From Pseudanabaena sp. Chao 1811 (lineage in GTDB: Bacteria > Cyanobacteriota > Cyanobacteriia > Pseudanabaenales > Pseudanabaenaceae): 64,000 nucleotides of DNA. The stretch covers positions 3,892,501 to 3,956,500 of the forward strand of contig NZ_CP101416.1 in the NCBI RefSeq assembly GCF_027942295.1, read 5' to 3'. The notes below the pieces were generated by a model that saw nothing but the letters and a program-made list of their open reading frames with translations, had not been told where the DNA came from and made no database searches. The translations under genes and the position numbers were made by a program. Shown one piece after another: positions 8,861 through 17,079 of the stretch (position 1 is the first letter of the stretch; every line of letters begins with the position of its first letter).

Positions 8861-9304
8861 CTATTTGACTGCTGGTTTCTTGGTTACGTTATTGAAATAT
8901 TCCTTAGCCTTAGTGAAAGCATACTTGACCTTATCGCCAATAGTAGGATCGGGTAAAACTGCAACTGTAATTTCTTCATCAGGAAACTCCTTCAGACGAT
9001 AGCCATATTCCAAATCATCTTTGAACTTCCGCAAAACAGGATATAGGCGAATTGCTCCTTTCAATAATTCTGCTTCTTGTTGGAAAATAGCGCGACTAAT
9101 GAGATTACTACGTTCTACTGCCATTGAACCCGCAGGAACCCATTCCTTCCCCTTGATGCGTACAAAAATATTGAATTCAGGTAAACCCTTGTCCTTCATC
9201 TCATCATATTTGTTTGCGGCAAGCTCACGTTTGTTTGGTGCTTTCTTCTTTTTCTTTTGAGCACCCGAACCGCTAGCAAATCCCGTCGCCTTAGTTGCAC
9301 CCAT
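8861..9304 (-). CDS. HHL1-like (DUF6523-type) protein
   Basis: A 147-residue protein with a lysine-rich N-terminus (GAQKKKKKAPNKRELAANKY) followed by a compact domain containing GLPEFNIFVRIKGKEWVPAG, AVERSNLISRAIFQQEAELL and LEYGYRLKEFPDEEITVAV. From memory this pattern matches the plastid HHL1 protein and its cyanobacterial relatives, linked to photosystem II protection under high light. The family name is my recollection and the function an inference. There is no signal peptide. The gene is monocistronic by its spacing. Confidence 0.65.
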   Translation of the reverse strand: MGATKATGFASGSGAQKKKKKAPNKRELAANKYDEMKDKGLPEFNIFVRIKGKEWVPAGSMAVERSNLISRAIFQQEAELLKGAIRLYPVLRKFKDDLEYGYRLKEFPDEEITVAVLPDPTIGDKVKYAFTKAKEYFNNVTKKPAVK

Positions 9305-9412
9305 TGCCTTACCTTTGATTTTTTAAAAGAGTTTTTAAATGTGTTAACAAAAGTTTACTTTAGCGGACGACGGAAACACAATCATTCTTTAGGCAAGAAA
9401 TTTAGGGATATC

Positions 9413-9527
9413 TATAGCTGCCGCCAAGTATATCAGGACGTAAAACCCCAAAGAGAGTTGCGGTGCTTTGCACCGCAACTCTCTTTGGGGTTCTGCTTTT
9501 GTCCTAACATGACTGGCGACAGCTATA
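9413..9527. mobile_element. Family D palindromic element with terminal inverted repeats
   Basis: The ends TATAGCTGCCGCCA (9413-9426) and TGGCGACAGCTATA (9514-9527) are inverted repeats with one mismatch, and similarity extends inward (AGGAC on both sides). At the centre is a perfect 49-nt palindrome, 9444-9492, with apex GC-TTT-GC and arms starting AACCCCAAAGAGAG. A degenerate relative appears near 39346-39431. The element lies between hemA and the HHL1-like gene. Confidence 0.75.
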
Positions 9528-9531
9528 TAAG

Positions 9532-9559
9532 AACAAAGCCGCCCTAGGGCGGCTTTGTT
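9532..9559 (-). terminator. hemA terminator hairpin
   Basis: A perfect 28-nt GC-rich palindrome (AACAAAGCCGCCC / GGGCGGCTTTGTT), with its outer edge touching the hemA stop codon at 9559. The strong stem suits rho-independent termination of hemA. Confidence 0.8.
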
Positions 9560-10860
9560 TAACCTTCTTTTAGTTGGCTAGAGGGTGAATCTAGATCAAA
9601 TAAGATTTGGAGCATTTGCATTGCTTTACGCCGCGATTCGATATCCTGTTGAGCGCGTAACTGCACCATTGGATCATGCAGAATTTTGTTGATGATGCCA
9701 CGAGTCATACTCTCGATCACATCTTGATGCTTGTCGGCAAAGTCATTGCCAAGGCGAGATAGGGCTTTTTCCATCTCCTGTTCACGGATAATTTCCATCT
9801 TTTGGCGCAGCTTGCTGATCGTAGGAACAGTCTCGAGCGATCGCCACCATAGATCAAATTCGGCTACACAACCTTCCAGCAAAATCTCTGCCTGCATTGC
9901 CATTTGACGACGGCTCTCTTGGTTTTCCGCTACTACCGCTTGCAGATCATCAACATTGTAAGCCTTAGTATTTGCTAACTCATTTACGTCAGAACTAATA
10001 TTGCGAGGTACAGAAATATCTACCAGTGTCAAACCAGTGTGATTTGGGGAGATTTCTTCAAGATGCTTACGGCTGATAATCACTTCAGTCGAAGCTGTGC
10101 TGGTAAAGACTAAGTCAGAAACTGCAACACAGTCAAACATCTGCTCAAGGGGATGAATATCAAACTGAGCACCGCTCGCTTCAAATTCCTTGAGCATTGC
10201 TTCAGCACGCGATCGCGATCGATTAACGATCGCGATTTTTTGCGCCCCTTTAGAGATTAAATGCTTAACTAACAGGCGCGACATTTTGCCAGCACCAATA
10301 ATCGTAGTGTGCTTATCCGATAGATCTTTTAGCTTGATTTGAGCAAGCTCCACTGCCGCCGAACTGATCGAGACAGCACCTGTACCAATTTCGGTTTCAG
10401 TCCGAACTCGTTTACCTGCTGATAGAGCTTGTTTAAAAAGTTGGTTGAGAATGCGACCTGCACCGTTATGCTGTTGGGCGAGACGATGGGTATTTTTGAC
10501 CTGTGCGAGAATTTGTCCTTCACCAAGCACGAGACTATCTAAACCTGAAGCAACTCGCATCAAGTGAGTCACCGCATCTTGACGGAGCAGAATAAACAGA
10601 TAGCGACGAAGGTACTGTAGAGGTAGTTGGCTAAATTCCGACAGAAACTGCATAATCTCACGAATGCCACTTTCGGCTTCGCTAGTGACTACATACAACT
10701 CTAAGCGGTTACAGGTGCTTAAGATGGCAGCTTCTTCGATACTCGGATAGCTCATTAGTTGAGCGATCGCCGCTTCCATGCGATCTTCGGGGATACTCAA
10801 CTTTTCCCGTACTTCCACAGTCGCCGTTTTATGACTCAAGCCAACAACTGCAATATTCAT
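9559..10860 (-). CDS. hemA: Glutamyl-tRNA reductase (HemA)
   Basis: HemA reduces glutamyl-tRNA to glutamate-1-semialdehyde, the first committed step toward heme, chlorophyll and bilins. The 433-residue protein begins [20 protein letters not shown], has the catalytic cysteine in [11 protein letters not shown] and the [10 protein letters not shown] segment, an NADPH-binding [13 protein letters not shown] stretch and a C-terminal helical dimerisation domain. Length is normal. It is followed by a strong hairpin and preceded by the glpX terminator, so it has its own promoter in the gap at 10861-10981. Confidence 0.97.
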   Translation of the reverse strand: MNIAVVGLSHKTATVEVREKLSIPEDRMEAAIAQLMSYPSIEEAAILSTCNRLELYVVTSEAESGIREIMQFLSEFSQLPLQYLRRYLFILLRQDAVTHLMRVASGLDSLVLGEGQILAQVKNTHRLAQQHNGAGRILNQLFKQALSAGKRVRTETEIGTGAVSISSAAVELAQIKLKDLSDKHTTIIGAGKMSRLLVKHLISKGAQKIAIVNRSRSRAEAMLKEFEASGAQFDIHPLEQMFDCVAVSDLVFTSTASTEVIISRKHLEEISPNHTGLTLVDISVPRNISSDVNELANTKAYNVDDLQAVVAENQESRRQMAMQAEILLEGCVAEFDLWWRSLETVPTISKLRQKMEIIREQEMEKALSRLGNDFADKHQDVIESMTRGIINKILHDPMVQLRAQQDIESRRKAMQMLQILFDLDSPSSQLKEG

Positions 10861-10981
10861 ATCGTAAATGCGTTTCTTATTTAGGACTGGAAATAATTAT
10901 CTTATTGGATGAGCTTATCAGGAGATAGCTACCAGTGCAGTAGGTACTTATTACTCCTTAACTTTCCTTAATGTACACACA

Positions 10982-11011
10982 AAAAACAAGGGGCTTAAGC
11001 CCCTTGTTTTT
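10982..11011 (-). terminator. glpX rho-independent terminator
   Basis: Palindrome AAAACAAGGGGCTT / AAGCCCCTTGTTTT followed on the minus strand by a T tract. It lies about 40 bp downstream of the glpX stop codon, in the gap before hemA. Confidence 0.85.
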
Positions 11012-11053
11012 AATTTCATGAGCGCCCATCAAAAGTGGACACTAAAAGAAACG

Positions 11054-12097
11054 TTAGCGAAGATTAATGGTCTTAGGCTTGTCGCTGGTCAAGTGAATGG
11101 TATCAACGAAACGAGCAGTTTTTGATTGAGTGGAGATAACCAAAGATTGAGTACGGCAACCACCGCCAAAGAAGCGCACGCCTTCCATCAAAGTCCCTGG
11201 TGTAATACCACAACCAGCAAACAATACATCCTTACCACAAGCCAATTCATGGGCATCATAGACCTTATCAGGATCTTTAATTCCCATTTCTGTTAGACGT
11301 GCAATATTACCTTCACGAGTCCACTTTTCGCTTTCGGGGGTATTAACTTCGGCTGGATCATAAATCAGACGACCTTGGAAATGTCCACCTAAGCAACGCA
11401 TAGCTGCTGCGGAAATAACACCTTCAGGAGCAGCACCAATACCCATCAAAGCGTGAATGTTTGTCCCAGCAAAACCACAGCAAATTGCAGCAGATACGTC
11501 ACCATCACTGATCAAACGTACACGAGCACCTGCGGCACGGATTTCGGAGATCAAGCCTTTGTGACGAGGACGATCCATAACTACTACGACCAACTCATCG
11601 ATCGCACGATCTAGACATTCGGATAAGATTTTCAGATTTTCGGTAGGGGTTTTGCGGATATCTACGTGACCCTTTGCCGCAGGAGGTGCAGCTAGTTTGT
11701 CCATATAAAAGTCTGGCGCTTGGAATAAACCACCACGCTCAGAAATTGCCAAAACTGCCATTGAGCCATTTTGACCATAAGCAACAAGGTTAGTACCTTC
11801 ACATGGGTCAACAGCAATATCAATTTCTTGTAATTCTTCGATAGTGCAGAATTCGGAAGCATTAGGCTGAGTGCAAATCCCAACTTCTTCACCGATGTAT
11901 AGCATAGGAGCCTCGTCCCGCTCACCTTCACCAATAACGATGCGTCCACGCATATGAATTTTGTTCATGCGTTCGCGCATTGCTTCAACTGCGGCTTCGT
12001 CGGCTTCGTCTTTCTTGCCCAAGCCCATGAACTTAGAAGATGCGATCGCAGCCTGTTCAACGACCTCAATAATCTCAAGGCTGATTGTACTATCCAT
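11054..12097 (-). CDS. glpX: Class II fructose-1,6-/sedoheptulose-1,7-bisphosphatase
   Basis: A 347-residue GlpX-type bisphosphatase. In cyanobacteria this enzyme acts on both fructose-1,6- and sedoheptulose-1,7-bisphosphate in the Calvin cycle. The metal- and phosphate-binding motifs are [27 protein letters not shown] and the later [19 protein letters not shown]. The start ATG at 12097 is preceded by GGGATTCC, a weak ribosome-binding site. Upstream on the minus strand are two TTCTAGAA octamers, 11 bp apart, near a possible -10 box, which may form an operator. Confidence 0.95.
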   Translation of the reverse strand: MDSTISLEIIEVVEQAAIASSKFMGLGKKDEADEAAVEAMRERMNKIHMRGRIVIGEGERDEAPMLYIGEEVGICTQPNASEFCTIEELQEIDIAVDPCEGTNLVAYGQNGSMAVLAISERGGLFQAPDFYMDKLAAPPAAKGHVDIRKTPTENLKILSECLDRAIDELVVVVMDRPRHKGLISEIRAAGARVRLISDGDVSAAICCGFAGTNIHALMGIGAAPEGVISAAAMRCLGGHFQGRLIYDPAEVNTPESEKWTREGNIARLTEMGIKDPDKVYDAHELACGKDVLFAGCGITPGTLMEGVRFFGGGCRTQSLVISTQSKTARFVDTIHLTSDKPKTINLR

Positions 12098-12151
12098 GTT
12101 TAGGAATCCCTACTTTATCTAAATTTTGTAACTATTAATTTTTTTGCTATA

Positions 12152-12170
12152 TTCTAGAAATTTTCTAGAA
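12152..12170 (-). promoter_or_regulatory. Paired TTCTAGAA octamers upstream of glpX
   Basis: Two copies of the self-complementary octamer TTCTAGAA occur at 12152-12159 and 12163-12170. The 11-bp spacing puts both on the same face of the helix. They overlap a possible -10 box on the minus strand about 55-70 bases before the glpX ATG. They could be a repressor site; the regulator is unknown. Confidence 0.35.
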
Positions 12171-12336
12171 ACAGAAAACTAAATTAAGTTTAGTTGTGCC
12201 TTACTACACAACCTCGTAACTAAGTTTACAGGGCAGACTGTCACCAAACCTATAAGAAGACTAAATGAGTCATATTAAGTTTTCATAAGATCAAATTATG
12301 GATCTTGATTCGCTTTACTTCCATCAAAATATACTC

Positions 12337-12397
12337 AGTCAAAGACCAGAAGAGAGTGGTGGTGAGAAGCGCCGCCACTCTCTTCTGGTCTTTGACT
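12337..12397. repeat. Long imperfect palindrome
   Basis: 61-nt palindrome centred on 12367, with arms starting AGTCAAAGACCAGAAGAGAG. The lower stem is perfect; the upper part has two G-T wobbles and a mismatched apex. Its core (GTGGTGG / CCGCCAC) resembles the palindrome at 13323-13371. Confidence 0.75.
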
Positions 12398-12443
12398 ACT
12401 TAATAGGATTAAGAGTCTTTGCCTCTCGATCCTATTAATGTAG

Positions 12444-12537
12444 TCAAGCATAAGTAAACTTAAAACGCATATTCCTGTACCGTCCGCTAAGCGGACGGTA
12501 CAGGAATATGCGTTTTATTTATAACTATGCCGAGCTA
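12444..12537. mobile_element. Family B palindromic element, copy 1
   Basis: A 94-bp unit with left flank TCAAGCATAAGTAAACTT and right flank TTTATAACTATGCCGAGCTA around a perfect 55-nt palindrome (12462-12516, apex GC-TAA-GC). A second 94-bp copy at 39485-39578 has nearly identical flanks, and stem differences that are compensated on both arms. The flanks are imperfect inverted repeats (GCATAAGT / AACTATGC). Confidence 0.85.
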
Positions 12538-12569
12538 CTTAGTAAATAAGTTTGCTTGAGAGACAATAA

Positions 12570-13217
12570 TTATATTTCTTCCGTTGCACTGCTAAAAGTA
12601 TTGCCAGCAATATCGTTATACAAAGAGACAATAATGCAGATGCTTAGGGGCGCAGTCACAAAAATACCCACACCTAGTAAAAGCACTCCCAATATATTCA
12701 TTAGTCCAATCAAAATGAGGAGTACAAATACTTGTAGCCATTGTCTCGAAACCAACTTGCGACTTGCTTCTAAAGCCTGAAAAAATTCTAAATCCCAATC
12801 AACAGCAAACTGCACTGCAAACACATAGCTAACAGATAGATAAATACCAGGAATCAATAGGAGCAGAAATCCTAAAGCAATTAGCAAACCGCCAATTAGT
12901 GAAATGAGAAATAACTGTAAGAAATACTTATTGCTCAACCCTTTAAAAAAATCATTAAACTCAAAGGACTGTCCCCTCAAAATGGCTAATACAACAAAGG
13001 TATAGCCAGCACCTAAAGGTGCACTGATTAACGCAGAAGCGATTTGTCCTACGACAGGAATGAAAGCTAAGACTACATTAATCAAACAAGTTACTAAGAA
13101 AAACCCCACCATCGGGCCAAAACATGGCTGAAGTGTTGCCCAACCTTTGCGAAAATATTTTTCAACATTGACTTCATAGTCTTTTTGTAGAACTGCCTCT
13201 AAACCGTTCGCATTCAT
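12570..13217 (-). CDS. Multi-pass integral membrane protein
   Basis: A 215-residue protein with about six hydrophobic segments, including MVGFFLVTCLINVVLAFIPV, IGGLLIALGFLLLLIPGIYL and VFVLLILIGLMNILGVLLLG. The N-terminal 30 residues are polar. The LIPGIYLSVSYVFA motif recalls the DUF975/YciC-like group of bacterial membrane proteins, but I am not certain of the family. Function is unknown. It lies alone between regions rich in palindromes. Confidence 0.65.
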   Translation of the reverse strand: MNANGLEAVLQKDYEVNVEKYFRKGWATLQPCFGPMVGFFLVTCLINVVLAFIPVVGQIASALISAPLGAGYTFVVLAILRGQSFEFNDFFKGLSNKYFLQLFLISLIGGLLIALGFLLLLIPGIYLSVSYVFAVQFAVDWDLEFFQALEASRKLVSRQWLQVFVLLILIGLMNILGVLLLGVGIFVTAPLSICIIVSLYNDIAGNTFSSATEEI

Positions 13218-13322
13218 AATGATGTGACTCCTCTTAAATCAAGGTTAAATGCCATAGCATTTTTAATGACTCTAAGACTACTACAGCACAATCCGTTAAA
13301 TTTGAATTTAATACAAAACAAA

Positions 13323-13371
13323 ACCCAAGAGATGAGTGGCGACGCAAAGCGCCGCCACTCATCTCTTGGGT
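13323..13371. repeat. Palindrome with AAA apex
   Basis: 49-nt palindrome centred on 13347, arms ACCCAAGAGATGAGTGGCG, apex GC-AAA-GC, with one A/C mismatch near the top. Confidence 0.8.
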
Positions 13372-13470
13372 AAGCAAAACTTACTTTGCTATATCTTAAA
13401 GGATGTAAGCTGTTGGACTGCTCCGACTTGCATTTTTTAGATGATTGCCTTTATTAAGATCAGTTCGATA

Positions 13471-13521
13471 AAAACAGGAAATGGTAAGAATCGCCAAGCG
13501 ATTCTTACCATTTCCTGTTTT
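13471..13521. repeat. Family C hairpin, copy 1
   Basis: Perfect 51-nt palindrome centred on 13496, with core GGTAAGAATCGC-CAA-GCGATTC. The sequence CAGTTCGATA just to the left matches the end of family A elements. Relatives lie at 30063-30103 and 34508-34546. Confidence 0.8.
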
Positions 13522-13570
13522 ATGAAGTACGACGCAAATAGCCGTAACGAAATCACGTTTTATTACCTAA

Positions 13571-13716
13571 CGTCAGTTCTGGTTAAGCTGGCAAATTTTA
13601 AAAGCCTAAAAGTAAAAGCCTTGCTAAGCAAGGCTTTTACTTTTAGGCTTTGAGATAGGGTTTGCGTAGCAAACCCTATCTCAAAGCCCGTTTCAAATTA
13701 TCCCGAACTCGCATTA
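13571..13716. mobile_element. Family A double-hairpin MITE-like element, copy 2 (inverted)
   Basis: 146 bp, in the opposite orientation to the copy at 6265-6410 and flanked by the direct duplication CCTAA (13566-13570 and 13717-13721). It has palindromes at 13601-13651 (apex GC-TAA-GC) and 13646-13688 (apex GC-GTA-GC), with centres at the same offsets as in copy 1. Arm differences between the copies are matched on both sides of each stem, for example GAGAGGGC versus GATAGGGT. Confidence 0.85.
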
Positions 13717-13745
13717 CCTAAAAAGACTGATGGAAGCTATTCATA

Positions 13746-13782
13746 CAGATTTAGAGAATGACAATATCATTCTCTAAATCTG
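13746..13782. repeat. Hairpin upstream of purF
   Basis: A perfect 16-bp stem, CAGATTTAGAGAATGA / TCATTCTCTAAATCTG, with a 5-nt loop, about 180 bp before purF. Unlike the other palindromes it lacks the GC-NNN-GC apex, so it may be unrelated. Confidence 0.7.
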
Positions 13783-13882
13783 AAAACCTTGCTGGGATTA
13801 GATTTTATCCCTGTAAAGTTTGAGCACCCTTCACAGAATTGGGACAAAACAAGTTCTGAGAGTAATTCATTTACTAATTTTG

Positions 13883-13910
13883 GTTAAGAAATGCTTAACA
13901 CTGGTACGAT
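13883..13910 (+). promoter_or_regulatory. Possible purF promoter with inverted repeat
   Basis: The inverted repeat GTTAAG-AAATG-CTTAAC (13883-13899) is followed by TGGTACGAT, an extended -10-like sequence (13902-13910), about 53 bases before the purF ATG. The repeat lies where a repressor could overlap the -35 region. This is only a pattern-based suggestion. Confidence 0.35.
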
Positions 13911-13962
13911 CTAAGCATGGGCTTTTCTCCTCTACCCCACTAACGTACTGCGTATAACTGCT

Positions 13963-15507
13963 ATGCTGCCAGACCATTCTGTTTTTGCTGATGAGATGCC
14001 TATCAAATTTCTTAATCATCATGATCTTAATGATCTAGATATCGATAATGATACTGAGTCTAACTCTAATGATTTCAATAATATTGAGACTGATAAACCA
14101 CAGGAAGCCTGCGGAGTTTTCGGGGTTCTAGCAGCCGAGGGGGATGTTGCAAAACTTGTATATTTTGGACTATATGCCCTACAGCACCGTGGGCAAGAAT
14201 CCGCAGGAATTACAGTCTATGACGATCGCGGTATAACCCATACCTATAAGGCGATGGGATTGGTCTCACAGATTTTCAATGAGACTATTTTGTCAGAAAT
14301 GAAAGGGGCTTTGGCGATCGGGCATAATCGCTACTCCACCACAGGTTCGAGTAAGGTGTGCAATGCTCAGCCTATTGTGGTAACTACTCGCCTTGGAGAT
14401 TTTTCCCTTGCCCATAATGGCAACTTGGTAAATGCTACGGAGCTACGCGGTGAGCTTTCTGCTCAAGGTCATGCCCTCGAATCAACCACTGACTCCGAAG
14501 GTATCGCCTTTGCCGTCGGAGAGGCAGTGGAAGAAGGCAAAGATTGGCAAGAGGCGATTGTTACAGCTTTGCGGAGATGTCATGGAGCTTTTAGCTTAGT
14601 GATGGCAATTCCTAATGCAATCGTTGGTGCACGAGATGCCTATGGTGTGCGTCCCCTAGTAATTGGCAAGACTCCCGATGGCTCTTATGTATTGTCGTCA
14701 GAGACCTGTGGATTAGATATTATTGGCGCAGAATACGTGCGGGAGGTTCTTCCAGGGGAACTTGTCATTATCACAATGGAAAAGGGGATTCAATCTTTGC
14801 AATGGGAAGAATCCAAACCCAAGCTTTGTGTATTTGAGATGATCTATTTTGCAAGACCTGATAGTGTCATGCATGATGAAAGTCTTTATACCTATAGACT
14901 GCGAATTGGTCGGGAGCTGGCGAAAGAAAGTTTTGTGGAAGCGGATATTGTGATCGGTGTGCCTGATTCGGGCATTCCTGCGGCGATTGGGTTTTCCCGC
15001 GAGTCAGGGATTCCTTATGGTGAGGCTTTGATCAAAAACCGTTATGTGGGACGCACTTTTATCCAGCCAACTCAGGCAATGCGGGAGTCTGGCATCCGCA
15101 TGAAGCTGAATACGCTCAAGGATGTTTTGCAGGGTAAACGGGTAATTGTGATCGATGATTCGATCGTAAGAGGAACCACGAGTCGTAAAATAGTAAGAGC
15201 ATTGCGTGAGGCTGGTGCAATTGAAGTACATATGCGTATTTCTTCACCGCCTGTTACTCACCCTTGTTTTTATGGTATTGATACGGACTCGCAAGATCAT
15301 TTGATTGCCTCGCACAATTCTGTTGATGCGATCGCTAAGCAGATTGAGGTTGATACGCTTGCGTATCTCAGTCACGACGCAATGTTAAAGGCGACAGAGA
15401 TTGATACCACGCATTTTTGCACGGCTTGTTTTACAGGAAAATATCCGATTGAAGTTCCTGATAAGCTCAAGCGCACCAAACTTATGCTAGAAAATACTGC
15501 ACCATGA
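13963..15507 (+). CDS. purF: Amidophosphoribosyltransferase (PurF)
   Basis: PurF makes phosphoribosylamine from PRPP and glutamine, the first step of purine synthesis. The 514-residue protein has the Ntn glutaminase domain starting at the cysteine of EACGVFGVLA, with GHNRYSTTG following. The PRPP-binding motif is VIVIDDSIVRGTTS. The C-terminal FCTACFTGKYP cysteines fit the 4Fe-4S (Bacillus-like) class. Before the catalytic cysteine there is an unusually acidic, Asn/Asp-rich leader of about 48 residues (DIDNDTESNSNDFNN), presumably the propeptide removed on maturation. The stop codon overlaps the start of the next gene by 4 bp. Confidence 0.96.
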   Translation: MLPDHSVFADEMPIKFLNHHDLNDLDIDNDTESNSNDFNNIETDKPQEACGVFGVLAAEGDVAKLVYFGLYALQHRGQESAGITVYDDRGITHTYKAMGLVSQIFNETILSEMKGALAIGHNRYSTTGSSKVCNAQPIVVTTRLGDFSLAHNGNLVNATELRGELSAQGHALESTTDSEGIAFAVGEAVEEGKDWQEAIVTALRRCHGAFSLVMAIPNAIVGARDAYGVRPLVIGKTPDGSYVLSSETCGLDIIGAEYVREVLPGELVIITMEKGIQSLQWEESKPKLCVFEMIYFARPDSVMHDESLYTYRLRIGRELAKESFVEADIVIGVPDSGIPAAIGFSRESGIPYGEALIKNRYVGRTFIQPTQAMRESGIRMKLNTLKDVLQGKRVIVIDDSIVRGTTSRKIVRALREAGAIEVHMRISSPPVTHPCFYGIDTDSQDHLIASHNSVDAIAKQIEVDTLAYLSHDAMLKATEIDTTHFCTACFTGKYPIEVPDKLKRTKLMLENTAP

Positions 15508-15965
15508 CAAAGATCCTCTTTCATCTCGCATTTCCCGTTAAGGATATTCCAAGCACTAAAGCTTTTTACATTGATGGTTTGGGCTGTCTGGCGGGACGCG
15601 AGTCAAATGACTCACTGATCATGAGTTTGTACGGACACCAGTTGGTAGCACATGTTGTTCACGATTCACTCGAAGCACAACGTGGGATTTATCCTCGTCA
15701 TTTCGGCTTAGTTTTCTATTCTGAAAGTAACTGGATGGCTTTGTTAGAAAAAGTGCATGATAAGCGTCTTAAGTTTTATCAAAAACCCAAAGTTCGCTTT
15801 GTGGATACGCCTTTAGAGCATCGCACTTTTTTCTTGGCAGATAATTCAGGCAACATTTTAGAGTTTAAGCATTATAAGTTTGAGACAGCTATTTTTGGCG
15901 AGACTGATTTTCATGAAGTCGGTGATGCAGATTTTGCCAAACAAGTTCCTGTAGTTACGCACTAA
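15504..15965 (+). CDS. VOC (glyoxalase/dioxygenase) superfamily protein
   Basis: A 153-residue vicinal-oxygen-chelate protein: N-terminal LFHLAFPVKDIPSTKAFYID, a middle RHFGLVF and C-terminal FLADNSGNILEFKHYK are the paired beta-alpha-beta-beta-beta signatures, with His and Glu as likely metal ligands. The substrate is unknown. The ATG overlaps the purF stop (ATGA), so the two are translationally coupled. A hairpin terminator follows. Confidence 0.85.
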   Translation: MTKILFHLAFPVKDIPSTKAFYIDGLGCLAGRESNDSLIMSLYGHQLVAHVVHDSLEAQRGIYPRHFGLVFYSESNWMALLEKVHDKRLKFYQKPKVRFVDTPLEHRTFFLADNSGNILEFKHYKFETAIFGETDFHEVGDADFAKQVPVVTH

Positions 15966-16176
15966 CAAAAAAGACAACGTTTTGCGTTGTCTTTTTAAGC
16001 ATATAAAAATAAAAAAGGAGATGGCGATCGCCATCTCCTTTTTGCTGTGCTTTTAATTTTTGACGAAGCATTTGAAATTGCTTTCTTTTTTGCCTGTGGC
16101 GTGCTGAACCACCTTTACCCTTATCATTTCTACCTTCTTTGCGTGGGGATTCCCATCGCTTTAGTCTTTGATTCAT
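15955..16176 (-). CDS. Small basic protein, possibly extended through a hairpin
   Basis: A 73-codon minus-strand frame from an ATG at 16176. The first 45 residues are strongly basic and hydrophilic (WESPRKEGRNDKGKGGSARH, RQKRKQFQMLRQKLKAQQ), like small nucleic-acid-binding proteins. The rest (GDGDRHLLFYFYMLKKTT) is encoded by the terminator palindrome at 16012-16043 and by the next hairpin. The coding signal thus seems real up to the palindrome, after which the frame simply runs on. The original stop may have been lost when the palindrome arose. I do not recognise a family. Confidence 0.45.
   Translation of the reverse strand: MNQRLKRWESPRKEGRNDKGKGGSARHRQKRKQFQMLRQKLKAQQKGDGDRHLLFYFYMLKKTTQNVVFFVSA
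15968..15996. terminator. Terminator after purF-VOC operon
   Basis: Stem AAAAAGACAACG / CGTTGTCTTTTT with a TTTTG loop, three bases past the VOC stop codon. The A/T tracts on both sides would allow termination from either direction. Confidence 0.85.
16012..16043 (-). terminator. HIP1-centred terminator palindrome
   Basis: A perfect 32-nt palindrome, AAAAAGGAGATGGCGA / TCGCCATCTCCTTTTT, with a GCGATCGC octamer at its centre. It lies inside the 3' part of the small basic gene's frame and would stop transcription from either side. Confidence 0.75.
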
Positions 16177-16327
16177 TTTCTTTTACTTATGGCTAAGTTT
16201 ATTTTTTCAAGTAGATATTGCTAAATACTTGGGAGTAGGAAACAAAAAGTATCCTTTCCCTAAATATACGTTAAGCACTTTGAGAATTACTATCAATCTT
16301 TAGCATGAAAGATCTTATAGCAATCCA

Positions 16328-16360
16328 AGTTGATTCGCTCACGTAGTGGGCGAATCAACT
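16328..16360. repeat. Palindrome with GTA apex
   Basis: A 33-nt palindrome centred on 16344, arms AGTTGATTCGC, apex CAC-GTA-GTG with one G-T wobble. It lies just past the stop codon of the ArsC-like gene and may terminate it. Confidence 0.7.
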
Positions 16361-16386
16361 ATTTGGGTTTGGCTAAGTTACTTACT

Positions 16387-16737
16387 TTAGATTAACTTTT
16401 GTTTGACTTCTTCAGGATTTCTAAATCCCACAGTGATCGCTACACCATCTTTGACAAATAGAGGTCGCTTGAGAAGCATGGGATCCTTGGCATAGGCTTC
16501 GATCCATTGGATATGTGACCATGTTTCCTTTTCATTGCCAAGTGATCGGTAAGATTGTCCCGAAGTATTTCGCATTGTCCTTTCCCCTAAGGCATTTACC
16601 CATTCGGCGATCATGGTTCTAGATGGTGGAAAATCTTTGGTATTGATAAATTCATAGGCGATCGCTTGATTATCTAACCAAGCGATCGCCTTTTTGCAAG
16701 TCCCACAACTGGGAATGCCATAGACTTGAATAGACAT
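16387..16737 (-). CDS. ArsC/Spx family thioredoxin-fold protein
   Basis: A 116-residue protein of the ArsC/Spx/YffB group. The N-terminus VYGIPSCGTCKKAIAWLDNQ carries the CxxC redox pair, and the C-terminal part LLKRPLFVKDGVAITVGF is the family signature around a conserved Arg-Pro. Members include arsenate reductases and Spx-like regulators; nothing here distinguishes them. It is monocistronic by spacing. Confidence 0.85.
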   Translation of the reverse strand: MSIQVYGIPSCGTCKKAIAWLDNQAIAYEFINTKDFPPSRTMIAEWVNALGERTMRNTSGQSYRSLGNEKETWSHIQWIEAYAKDPMLLKRPLFVKDGVAITVGFRNPEEVKQKLI

Positions 16738-16893
16738 GAATTTTTTCAGCTATATAACTTGTTGTTTTTCTCTAAGTAACTCAGAATAATTAAAACTCAG
16801 ATCTAAAACCTGCGGCACAGGTGGCGAAAATTTTAGGTTTTTATATTTAATTAAGTCTACCTACTTATAGCGCTTTTCAAGCAAGCGAGGTAC

Positions 16894-16928
16894 AGAGGGT
16901 TGTGTCCCCACCTTTGGCGGAACCCTCT
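16894..16928. repeat. Imperfect palindrome with GTTGTGTC segment
   Basis: The outer arms AGAGGGTT and AACCCTCT enclose GTGTCCCCACC-TTT-GGCGG. The phrase GGTTGTGTC resembles AGTTGTGTC in the repeats at 39393 and 42263, suggesting a shared ancestor. Confidence 0.55.
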
Positions 16929-16983
16929 ACTTCACTAGATTGGTATACTCTATATAGTAATCCTAAATCATTTATGAAATTGC

Positions 16984-17026
16984 TAGGTAAGGACGGGCGG
17001 CGCTTCGCGCCGCCCGTCCTTACCTA
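16984..17026. repeat. Perfect GC-rich palindrome with TTC apex
   Basis: 43-nt perfect palindrome centred on 17005, arms TAGGTAAGGACGGGCGGC, apex GC-TTC-GC. It shares AAGGACGG with the palindrome at 2355-2405. It lies 54 bp past the stop codon of the HEAT-repeat gene and could terminate it. Confidence 0.85.
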
Positions 17027-17079
17027 TTTAGCACTACCAATTAATTTAAGGTGGTGATGCTTTGTACGGTATCCCTAAA

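Larger units (their letters stand above)
12098..12569. other. Intergenic region upstream of glpX with two palindromes
   Basis: This 472-bp gap holds the glpX promoter region (12100-12300), the palindrome at 12337-12397 and the family B element at 12444-12537. No gene is supported within it. Confidence 0.6.
13218..13962. other. Palindrome-rich 745-bp intergenic region
   Basis: The gap between the divergent membrane-protein gene and purF holds four separate inverted repeats: 13323-13371, 13471-13521, the family A element at 13571-13716 and 13746-13782. The purF promoter must lie in the last 150 bp. An open frame through 13441-13653 is made of the repeats themselves, and I do not regard it as a gene. 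Confidence 0.7.
16738..17079. other. Intergenic region with two palindromes
   Basis: This 342-bp gap holds an imperfect inverted repeat at 16894-16928 and a perfect palindrome at 16984-17026. No gene is supported. Confidence 0.6.

Noticed and set aside
9257-9547. Plus-strand open frame of 96 codons
   Set aside because: It covers a palindromic element and the hemA terminator, so it is a shadow of repeats.
13441-13653. Plus-strand open frame of 70 codons
   Set aside because: It runs through two palindromic elements; the translated sequence only reflects the repeats.
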